Shown here: positions 1-5,828 of the stretch, one piece after another
How the letters are laid out: the number at the start of each line of letters is the position of its first letter
Position numbering within the stretch: position 1 is the first letter of the stretch
From: Acidobacteriota bacterium
GTDB lineage: Bacteria; Acidobacteriota; Thermoanaerobaculia; Multivoradales; JAHEKO01
Assembly: GCA_029863825.1 (NCBI GenBank)
Contig: JAOTUP010000069.1
Coordinates: 1 to 7,996 of the forward strand
Length of the DNA stretch: 7,996 nt
Direction of reading: 5' to 3'
Program-made: the position numbers and the translations under genes
The notes under the pieces: model-generated
The model's database searches: none
What the model saw: only the letters and a program-made list of their open reading frames with translations
Told to the model about the DNA's origin: nothing

Positions 1-7
1 TCCTCAT
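1..7 (-). CDS. Start of the next gene of the ACIII operon (only two codons visible)
   Basis: An ATG at 7-5 on the minus strand overlaps the TGA stop of actE (6-4) as ATGA, the same junction used between actB and actE. An AGGGAG Shine-Dalgarno-like stretch lies at 24-19, about 11 nt upstream. Only Met-Arg can be read before the window ends, so the product cannot be named. From the family's usual operon it would be another ACIII subunit (actC, actD or actF) or an accessory protein, but that is inference. Confidence 0.4.
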
Positions 8-555
8 CGGTTCTGAAGCTCCCTGACGTGGGCGACGATCGCCCAGCGGTCCTCGACAGGAAGGCGCGCTCCGAGCGACGGCATCAATCCGACGCCATTC
101 GAGATGGTCTGGAAGATCTGTCCGTCGGACAACTGGACGATGCGGTCGAGATGAAGATCGGCTGCGGGGATGCTGCCGCGAGTGGCGACGATCCCTTTCC
201 CGTTGCCTCGGCTTCCATGACAGGGAGTGCAATAGATCTCGTAGCGCTCCTCGCCCCGAGCGAGCAGCGTTTCGCTTGTCGGCACGGGAGCGGTGCTGAC
301 CGGGGCGCCGGCCTCGGTGCCCAGATAGAGAGCTTCGTCTTCGCGTAACTTGCCGCGAGCGACCGTCCCGTCGACGGGCTGGCGCATCGCCGCGCCGTCG
401 TAAAAGAAGGTGCTTTCGGCCTGGGCAAGGAGCTTCGGCTGCCGATCCATATTCGGGTTGGGATGGATAGGTGGTCGCCTCGAAGTCGAACCTCGAGTGC
501 AGGCGAGGGCGCTTACGACGAGCACCAGGATCGCGAGAAGGCGAACCGCCCTCAT
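4..555 (-). CDS. actE: Alternative complex III subunit ActE, monoheme cytochrome c
   Basis: This 183-aa periplasmic-side cytochrome c should carry electrons within or out of alternative complex III. Residues 1-19 form a short hydrophobic export signal ending at Cys19 (VVSALAC), which resembles a lipobox but has a poor -3/-2 pair, so lipid anchoring is likely rather than certain. The segment PPIHPNPNMDRQPK (about 28-41) and MRQPVDGTVARG (57-68) are what I recognise from ActE proteins. The single heme site is C109-TP-C112-H113, and Met158 in GVGLMPSLG is the likely distal ligand. The start is well fixed: ATG overlaps the actB stop as ATGA, and a GGAGGA ribosome binding site lies at 567-562, 6 nt upstream. 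It is unusual that actE follows actB directly, since actC and actD normally come between. Another monoheme cytochrome c is possible, but the N-terminal motifs favour ActE. Confidence 0.85.
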   Translation of the reverse strand: MRAVRLLAILVLVVSALACTRGSTSRRPPIHPNPNMDRQPKLLAQAESTFFYDGAAMRQPVDGTVARGKLREDEALYLGTEAGAPVSTAPVPTSETLLARGEERYEIYCTPCHGSRGNGKGIVATRGSIPAADLHLDRIVQLSDGQIFQTISNGVGLMPSLGARLPVEDRWAIVAHVRELQNR

Positions 556-3539
556 GCTCTTTCCTCCCGGCTGCCCGGGTTACGGATCTTGGCCAGGTAG
601 CTGGTGCGAGGTTTGTTGCCGAGCTCGGCGAGCAGCAGGTAGTTGCGCTGGTCCCGCTTGACCTCGGAGACGCGTGAGTCCGGGTCGTTGATGTTGCCGA
701 AGGTAATTGCATCCGCCGGGCAGGTCTGCTGGCAGGCGGTGCGCAGGTCGCGATCCTCGACTGTGCGCTCTTCCCGCTTGGCCGTGCGCTTTGCCGAGTT
801 GATGCGCTGGATGCAGAATGTGCACTTCTCCATGACTCCGCGCGAGCGCACGGTGACATCGGGGTTCATCGCCAGCTTGACGAGCTCGGGAGTGTCCTTG
901 GTGAAGTTGTAGAAGTTGAAGCGACGAACCTTGTATGGGCAGTTGTTGGAGCAGTAGCGCGTGCCGATGCAGCGGTTGTAGACCATCACGTTCAAGCCTT
1001 CCCTGTCGTGCACTGTAGCGGCCACTGGGCACACCTGCTCGCAGGGTGCGTTCTCGCAGTGCTGGCAGGTTACCGGCTGGAACACGACTTTCGGATCCTC
1101 GAGCTCGCCCTCGAAGTAGCGATCGACGCGCAGCCACTGCATCTCGCGGCCGCGAGCGACCTGATCAGCGCCGACGACGGGAATGTTGTTCTCGCTCTGG
1201 CAGGCGACGACGCAAGCATTGCACCCGGTGCAGCGATTGAGGTCGATAGCCATGCCCCACTGGTAGCCCTTGTCGTAACGTGGCTGCGGCCAGAGCTCGA
1301 CCGGGTCCAGGTGCTCCTCCGGTGTTGCGGCGAAGGTCGGGTTGTCGCGGAACTCGCCGAGCGACGCCTCGCGCACGAGGTGCCGTCCTTCCATGCGCCA
1401 GTGTTCCTGGGTCTGAACCAGGCGTTCGCTCCGACCGGTCAGCTCGATGCTGACGCCGGATGCTTGCCAAAGCGAAGCCGAAGAGCGCAGCGCGTAGGCG
1501 CTGTAGCCGATGCCGCCGGCGACTCGTCCCGAGGCGTCATGTCCATAGCCGAGTGTCAGAGTCACCGAGCCGTCGGCCTGCCCGGGCAGAACGAACGCCG
1601 GAGCGTCGAGCGCCCGCTCGTCGAGCGTGATGCGAACGACGTCTCCGGTTTCGATGCCGAGCTCGGTGGCAGTTGTGGGACTGACGAGCACCGCGTTGTT
1701 CCAGGTGATCTTGGTGATCGGGTCCGGGATCTCCTGCAGCCACGCGTTGTTGGCGAAGCGGCCGTCGAAGGTGGCCGAGGATGGTCGGAAGGTGAGCTCG
1801 AGGCCTTTGGCGGGTGCATTTGCCAGCAGGAGACCCATTGCTGCGCTCGACTCGTTGGACCCGATCGCACTGGCTACAGCCGGGAGAGCGCTCTCGAGGA
1901 TGACGCCGTCGTGGAGATAGCGGCGCCAGCGGCGCTCGAACCCGAGGTCCTCTGACTCCAGTTCAGGGCCCTCCAACGACTGCCAGGTCTCGCGAACGAT
2001 CTGGTATCCCGAGGCCGCCTCGCCGCGAACGATGAGAGCGGCGACCTCGAGGTCGCCACGTCCTCCGAGCAGGGGCTCGATCAAAGGCTGGACGATGCTT
2101 GCCGTGCCGTCGACGCTGCGGGCGTCACCCCACGATTCGAGATAGTGAGCTCGCGGCAGACGCCACGTGCAGTGCTTCGAGGTCTCGTTCTCTCGTTCCG
2201 TCAGATGGACCGAGTAGTCCACCGATGCAATCGCTTGGGCGAGGTCGAAATCGGCCGGCGTGTCGTAGGCCGGGTTGCCCCCGAGAATCACCAAAGAGGC
2301 GATGTCGCCTGCCTGGATCGCTGCGACCAGTCCGGAGAGCCCGTCGCGGTTGCCAAAGCCGACGTCGACGACCGGATGCAGCGTTACCGGCGCTCCGAGT
2401 GCCGAGTTGATCGCGTGGACGACGGCGTGAACTGCCAGATCCTGGGAGCGACCGGCCATGACCACGCCCGATCCTCCTGCCGCGACCAGGTCTCGGGCGA
2501 TATCGGCAAGCAGAGCCTGGTGCTCGGCAGCAACTGGAGTCTCGACGCCTTCCGGCACGGGGACCGCGACGCCGAGCGTTGCCAGTTCCCGGGCGAGAGC
2601 GGCGGTGAAGCCCGGGATCTCGCTGCTTCGCATCCGCGCGCGCCGGTCGGCGGCCGCTCCGGTGAGGGTCAGCGTGCTCTCGATGGCGTAGAGACGGTTC
2701 ATCGCCTCATCGGGATTGCGGCGGGCGGCAAAACCGCGAGTCTGAGCCACGCTGTCGGTTTCGGTGTGAAGCGGGTCGGCGTCCAAGGTCACGAGAACAC
2801 TGGCGCGGTCGAGGTGGTAGACGGGTCTCGATGGCGTTCCGGTCACGAGGCGAATGCCGGCAAAGAGATTCTCGTCACTCACTGGCTCGTGAACCACCCA
2901 GCGAGCCCGCGGGAACGAGCTCCTGAGCTCGGCTGCGAGGCGAGCGAGACTCGGTGAGCTGTATCCATCGGACAGGATGGCAAGATCGCCTCCCCCGGTT
3001 GCCAGATGCGCCGTCCGGCGCTCCTGCCACGATGTCGAGAAATCCTCCCACGTCGAGGCGGAAGCGCCAGCCCCGGGGTCGACGCGAACGACCGTCGGGA
3101 GCCGATCCGGGTCGTAGAGACCGAGGATCGATGCCTGCATCCAGGCGCTAGCCGCGCCGAGGCTTGCCGGGTGGAGCTCGTTGCCCTCGATTTTTGTCGG
3201 TCGACCCTCGTGACTCTCGACCAGCATGCCGTAGGCGGCTGTGCCGAAGGGCATCGTCGTGGCGAAATACTCGGGGATTCCGGGGATACGGTGCTCGGGC
3301 GCCTTCGCAAAGGGCACGATGGTCTCGACCGGGCGCCGGCAGCCCTCGAGGCTGGCGAAGGCGAGCGAGGCGCCCATGAGTCCGAGCATGCCCCTTCGGC
3401 TCAACTCGTCGGGCGAGTCGGAGGCGCCCTGCGGAAACTCGTCGGCGGAGCCAGGGACGAGGTCGGAGATCTCCTCGCAAGCCTCCTCGGGCGTTGTCCA
3501 GTACTTCTCGGACAGCAGGTCTGGAGTGTTCTTCTTCAT
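552..3539 (-). CDS. actB: Alternative complex III subunit ActB, fused MopB-like and Fe-S ferredoxin-type protein
   Basis: This 995-aa subunit is the large iron-sulfur protein of alternative complex III, on the periplasmic face, and passes electrons between the quinol site and the cytochromes. The N-terminus has YWTTPEEA and a twin-arginine-like stretch SRRGMLGLMG (Arg48-Arg49), consistent with Tat export. Residues about 90-740 are the molybdopterin-oxidoreductase-like half, which in this family carries no molybdenum cofactor. The C-terminal half holds the cluster cysteines: C770/C773/C776/C780, C825/C828/C833/C837, C857/C863/C867 with Thr860 where a fourth Cys would sit, and C906/C909/C936/C940. 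This matches the family's three 4Fe-4S and one 3Fe-4S clusters. The start is Met at 3539, 8 nt after actA ends. The frame stays open upstream to 3941, but that part lies inside actA and has shadow-like arginine-rich composition. This is the fused form; some organisms split it into two genes. No strong ribosome binding site is visible, suggesting coupling to actA. Confidence 0.93.
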   Translation of the reverse strand: MKKNTPDLLSEKYWTTPEEACEEISDLVPGSADEFPQGASDSPDELSRRGMLGLMGASLAFASLEGCRRPVETIVPFAKAPEHRIPGIPEYFATTMPFGTAAYGMLVESHEGRPTKIEGNELHPASLGAASAWMQASILGLYDPDRLPTVVRVDPGAGASASTWEDFSTSWQERRTAHLATGGGDLAILSDGYSSPSLARLAAELRSSFPRARWVVHEPVSDENLFAGIRLVTGTPSRPVYHLDRASVLVTLDADPLHTETDSVAQTRGFAARRNPDEAMNRLYAIESTLTLTGAAADRRARMRSSEIPGFTAALARELATLGVAVPVPEGVETPVAAEHQALLADIARDLVAAGGSGVVMAGRSQDLAVHAVVHAINSALGAPVTLHPVVDVGFGNRDGLSGLVAAIQAGDIASLVILGGNPAYDTPADFDLAQAIASVDYSVHLTERENETSKHCTWRLPRAHYLESWGDARSVDGTASIVQPLIEPLLGGRGDLEVAALIVRGEAASGYQIVRETWQSLEGPELESEDLGFERRWRRYLHDGVILESALPAVASAIGSNESSAAMGLLLANAPAKGLELTFRPSSATFDGRFANNAWLQEIPDPITKITWNNAVLVSPTTATELGIETGDVVRITLDERALDAPAFVLPGQADGSVTLTLGYGHDASGRVAGGIGYSAYALRSSASLWQASGVSIELTGRSERLVQTQEHWRMEGRHLVREASLGEFRDNPTFAATPEEHLDPVELWPQPRYDKGYQWGMAIDLNRCTGCNACVVACQSENNIPVVGADQVARGREMQWLRVDRYFEGELEDPKVVFQPVTCQHCENAPCEQVCPVAATVHDREGLNVMVYNRCIGTRYCSNNCPYKVRRFNFYNFTKDTPELVKLAMNPDVTVRSRGVMEKCTFCIQRINSAKRTAKREERTVEDRDLRTACQQTCPADAITFGNINDPDSRVSEVKRDQRNYLLLAELGNKPRTSYLAKIRNPGSREERA

Positions 3540-3547
3540 CTGGTCGC

Positions 3548-4195
3548 TCAATGGTGACAGCCGCTGCAATCCTCCGGCGGCGAAAGGGCCCTGTCTTGCT
3601 TGAAGCGTGCGGCGAGCTCGGCCTGATTCGCCGGCGGTTGCCAATCCATGTCGGTGATCTCGCCGAGAGCGCGAAGATGGTTGTCGGGATTGCGGTGGCA
3701 TTCGAGGCACCACGCCATGCTCAGCGGCTCGACCTGGCGCACGACATCCATCTGATGGATCGGACCGTGACAGCTGGCGCAACCCACGCCAGCAGCAAGG
3801 TGAGCACTGTGGTCGAAGTAGGCGTATTCGGGCACCTTGTGCACCCGAACCCAGCGCATTGGCTCGCCGCTCGATGCACTCTTCTGAATGGCAGCGAGGA
3901 CGGGGCTGTCGCGTTTGACGATGTGATGGCAGTTCATGCACACCTCGGTTGCCGGAACCGAGGCAATGGGCGATAGCTCGACGCTCGCGTGGCAGAAGCG
4001 ACAGTCGAGGCCGAGCTCACCGGCGTGTAGAGCGTGACTGTACGGAACCGGCTGCTTCGGTTGGTAGCCGACGTCGGTGTATTCGGGCGAAAAGTAGTAC
4101 GAGGCGAAGCCGGCGGCGGCCAGTCCGAATGCGGCCGCGACGGCTCCGAGGGCGAGCGGGGTCTGATTGGCCCACTTCGGGAAAATCTGTGCCAT
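3548..4195 (-). CDS. actA: Alternative complex III subunit ActA, pentaheme cytochrome c
   Basis: This 215-aa membrane-anchored multiheme cytochrome is the first gene of the operon. One hydrophobic segment (about residues 13-35) near the N-terminus should act as an uncleaved anchor, leaving the heme domain outside. Five CxxCH heme motifs are visible: C65-RF-C68-H69, C86-MN-C89-H90, C139-AS-C142-H143, C163-LE-C166-H167 and C210-SG-C213-H214. The protein ends one residue after the last motif. The motif SHALHAGELGLDCRFCH (53-69) is characteristic of ActA and of related class III-type multiheme proteins. Five hemes, length, single anchor and position before actB all agree with ActA. The ribosome binding site upstream of ATG 4195 is weak, but no better in-frame start was found. 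A promoter lies about 90-120 nt upstream. Confidence 0.93.
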   Translation of the reverse strand: MAQIFPKWANQTPLALGAVAAAFGLAAAGFASYYFSPEYTDVGYQPKQPVPYSHALHAGELGLDCRFCHASVELSPIASVPATEVCMNCHHIVKRDSPVLAAIQKSASSGEPMRWVRVHKVPEYAYFDHSAHLAAGVGCASCHGPIHQMDVVRQVEPLSMAWCLECHRNPDNHLRALGEITDMDWQPPANQAELAARFKQDRALSPPEDCSGCHH

Positions 4196-4284
4196 CGCTT
4201 GTCGATTATCGGCGCAATGTCGAGAAGGGAGAGCCGAGCTGCCCTGGGCTCAGACGTCTGTTTCCACTGCAAGTAGGCCTCGTA

Positions 4285-4313
4285 AGAATAGCCTTGGCTC
4301 ACGGGCAGGTCAA
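4285..4313 (-). promoter_or_regulatory. Sigma70-type promoter of the act operon
   Basis: Read on the minus strand, TTGACC at 4313-4308 and TATTCT at 4290-4285 are separated by exactly 17 bp. The -35 box matches 5 of 6 and the -10 box 4 of 6 consensus positions. Transcription would start near 4278 and leave an 80-85 nt leader before actA. It is in the only non-coding stretch upstream of actA, which supports it. Housekeeping promoter consensus in the unknown host is assumed. Confidence 0.55.
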
Positions 4314-4348
4314 GGAGCGAAGGACGACGAGTTTGGCTCTGCGTGCCA

Positions 4349-4357
4349 TGTTACGAT
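4349..4357 (+). promoter_or_regulatory. Possible extended -10 promoter for the plus-strand gene pair
   Basis: TGTTACGAT has the TG extension and matches 4 of 6 positions of the -10 consensus (TACGAT), about 90 nt upstream of the TTG start at 4447. I see no convincing -35 box 16-18 bp upstream. Some promoter should exist in this divergent intergenic region (4196-4446), but this is only the best candidate, not a firm call. Confidence 0.22.
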
Positions 4358-4432
4358 GCGTCAACTTCGGGACCAACGTTGCAAGCGCTGCTCCTCTGTT
4401 TTGGGGCTTCCAATACTGACACACAGCGCGCA

Positions 4433-4440
4433 AGAGGAGG
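4433..4440 (+). promoter_or_regulatory. Ribosome binding site that fixes a TTG start
   Basis: AGAGGAGG ends 6 nt before TTG at 4447. This near-perfect Shine-Dalgarno sequence at ideal spacing is the reason for choosing the TTG over a later ATG (for example Met19 at 4501, which has no comparable site). Confidence 0.8.
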
Positions 4441-4446
4441 CACAGT

Positions 4447-5229
4447 TTGACAGCACTTGAACCCCCGGAAGACGCACCTCGGGTCGAGCTTTGCGACCAG
4501 ATGGCGACACTTTGGCGAGGCGGAGAAAAACGGGATTTCACGCTCGAGGAGATGCCAGAGAAGCTGGCGCGCTGGCAGCTCGAGTCCAAGCACTCGGTCT
4601 ACGATGCGATCGAGCGAGACGAGTTCATCCCCTTCAACGCCGGTCATTTGCCGGTTGTTGCGACCTGGGGACAAGACTCGCTAACGCCGAACCTGGCGAA
4701 CAAGGGCGTCGGCTTCACTCCCAGAGACGAGTACATTGAGCACTACGTGGATCTCGTCGAATCGGCCGTCGAAGAGATCGAGAAAGTCCCGTCGCACGAG
4801 ACCGAGGTGACGCGCGCTCTTCGCCTGGAGGCGGCGCGTGAGTTCTATCGACATCCCGAGCACGTAGACTGGCGGCGCCTGGGGCTGCTCGAGATCTTCG
4901 AGGGCACGACCTATCGCAATCTCGCCGGCAACCCCTTTGCCTCGGTGCTGTGGACGGGAAACGCACCCGTGTATTTGAGCTACCAGGTGGACTGCCTTGT
5001 GGAGATTATCGAGCGGGGCGATCCGCGCTATCGCTTCGCCTGGGCCATGCGGCGGCTCTTCGAGTACGAGCCCTTCCACATCGTGCAGACCATCTTCCCG
5101 TACGCCTATTGCTTCTGGATCATCGGCTCTAGGGACAAGACGCCGAAACGGCGCTATCCAGGGAAAAGGACTGATAACACGGTCAACGAAGGCCACGGCA
5201 GAATCGACTCGCAGTCGCGGTCGAGCTGA
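4447..5229 (+). CDS. Protein of unknown family, 260 aa, TTG start
   Basis: I do not recognise this protein. It appears soluble and mixed alpha/beta, with no signal peptide and no clear membrane span. The first half is charged and helical (about 28-60 and 93-138). The second half is rich in aromatic residues and looks more conserved in style: FEGTTYRNLAGNPF (151-164), LWTGNAPVYLSYQ (168-180) and FEYEPFHIVQTIFPYAYCFW (205-224), followed by SRDKTPKRRYPG. Three cysteines (16, 183, 222) do not form a recognisable metal motif. The start is TTG behind a strong ribosome binding site at 4433-4440. The last 20 or so residues use rarer codons (AGG, ACT, AGA) and look unconserved. It is divergent from the act operon and is followed 24 nt later by a gene on the same strand, so the two may be co-transcribed. 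It is very likely a real gene because of the ribosome binding site and codon composition, but the function is unknown. Confidence 0.8.
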   Translation: MTALEPPEDAPRVELCDQMATLWRGGEKRDFTLEEMPEKLARWQLESKHSVYDAIERDEFIPFNAGHLPVVATWGQDSLTPNLANKGVGFTPRDEYIEHYVDLVESAVEEIEKVPSHETEVTRALRLEAAREFYRHPEHVDWRRLGLLEIFEGTTYRNLAGNPFASVLWTGNAPVYLSYQVDCLVEIIERGDPRYRFAWAMRRLFEYEPFHIVQTIFPYAYCFWIIGSRDKTPKRRYPGKRTDNTVNEGHGRIDSQSRSS

Positions 5230-5253
5230 GACGGACTACCGCTGCGCCCGGTC

Positions 5254-5799
5254 ATGAACTACATCACGCGCAACGTACTCGAGCAGGTCCTGGCTCGTGT
5301 CGGGGCGGTCGCGGAGGCCCGTGGAGACTTCTATCTCATTGGAGAGACGAGCCTCGTGTGGGAGGATCACCGCTCCTGGACCGACGAGATTGAAGTCTGC
5401 ATGATCCTGGATCAGGGCGCCGAGGATGTGCTCCAGGGGTTGAAGGGTGTCTCCGAGGATCTCGGCGTCACGGTCGTGAACGAGTTTCCGGGAGATGTTG
5501 TACCGCTGCCGGACGATTGGCGCGAAAGGTGCCGCTCGATCGTCGCTGGGGCCGCGCTGCGGCTTTCGCATTTCGACCCGTACAGCGTCTCCCTGCGGTT
5601 CCTCGCGCGCGGAGACGAGGAGGACTACCGGCTCGTTCTCGGCTATCTCGAGCACGGCTGGGTTTCCCTCGATGAGATGGACGACGTTGTTGCCGCACTT
5701 CTGCCTCGCTTCAGTTTCGAGACGATCGCCCAGGATCCGGCGGAGTTCCGACGCAAGTACAAAGGGCTGCAGCAGATGGCGAAGGCAAGGGGGGGGTGA
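5254..5799 (+). CDS. Nucleotidyltransferase-fold (DUF6036-like) protein
   Basis: This 181-aa protein resembles DUF6036 and AbiEii-type nucleotidyltransferase-fold proteins. The N-terminal part has YLIGETSLVW (27-36) followed by WTDEIEV (42-48), at the place where the family has a GG(T/S) motif and then a T-x-D-I-D segment. The segment from DPYSVSLRFLARGDEEDYR (108-126) to LEHGWVSLDEM (132-142) matches the family's typical later helices, where a DPYDLA...LARG...D pattern is followed by a G-x-I/V-D stretch. The acidic pair here would be Glu45 and Glu47 rather than Asp, so enzymatic activity is uncertain. It begins 24 nt after the preceding gene, with no clear ribosome binding site. Such proteins can be toxins of type IV-like toxin-antitoxin pairs, but no antitoxin or helix-turn-helix gene is adjacent. 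The stop codon follows a run of eight G (5789-5796). Family assignment is from motif resemblance only. Confidence 0.62.
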   Translation: MNYITRNVLEQVLARVGAVAEARGDFYLIGETSLVWEDHRSWTDEIEVCMILDQGAEDVLQGLKGVSEDLGVTVVNEFPGDVVPLPDDWRERCRSIVAGAALRLSHFDPYSVSLRFLARGDEEDYRLVLGYLEHGWVSLDEMDDVVAALLPRFSFETIAQDPAEFRRKYKGLQQMAKARGG

Positions 5800-5823
5800 G
5801 GGCGTGAGGGCAGCACGCCCTCA
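5797..5823. terminator. Hairpin between convergent genes, probable bidirectional terminator
   Basis: TGAGGGCGTG (5797-5806) and CACGCCCTCA (5814-5823) form a perfect 10-bp GC-rich stem with a 7-nt loop. The left arm begins at the stop codon of the plus-strand gene, and the right arm ends 5 nt from the stop of the minus-strand radical SAM gene. No T-tract follows on either strand, so it is not a textbook Rho-independent terminator. Its position between convergent stops still favours transcript termination or 3'-end protection in both directions. Confidence 0.6.
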
Positions 5824-5828
5824 TGTCG

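Noticed and set aside
939..971. Apparent loss of one cluster cysteine in ActB (Thr860 in CIGTRYC)
   Set aside because: This is the normal ActB pattern and agrees with the family's 3Fe-4S cluster, so it is not a defect.
1008..1955. Long plus-strand open frame (315 codons) antisense to actB
   Set aside because: Opposite-strand open frames are common in GC-rich genes; the product has no recognisable domain, and actB on the other strand is certain.
2145..2957. Second long plus-strand open frame (270 codons) antisense to actB
   Set aside because: Same reasoning: it mirrors actB codon bias, with no ribosome binding site or domain seen.
3540..3941. Upstream extension of the actB reading frame giving a 1129-residue protein
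   Set aside because: It lies entirely within actA or the short gap, is arginine/cysteine/proline-rich as expected of an out-of-frame read, and the ActB N-terminus is recognisable from Met at 3539.
4251..4260. Perfect palindrome CAGACGTCTG in the predicted leader of actA
   Set aside because: A 5-bp half-site palindrome is expected several times by chance in 8 kb, and no second copy was seen nearby to suggest an operator.
5161..5169. GGGAAAAGG as a programmed frameshift site
   Set aside because: The zero-frame codons are GGG AAA AGG, which do not fit the X XXY YYZ phase of a slippery heptamer, and a shift would only shorten the tail.
4447..5799. The plus-strand gene pair as a toxin-antitoxin system
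   Set aside because: The first gene shows no helix-turn-helix or antitoxin features and is larger than typical antitoxins. The nucleotidyltransferase resemblance alone is not enough.
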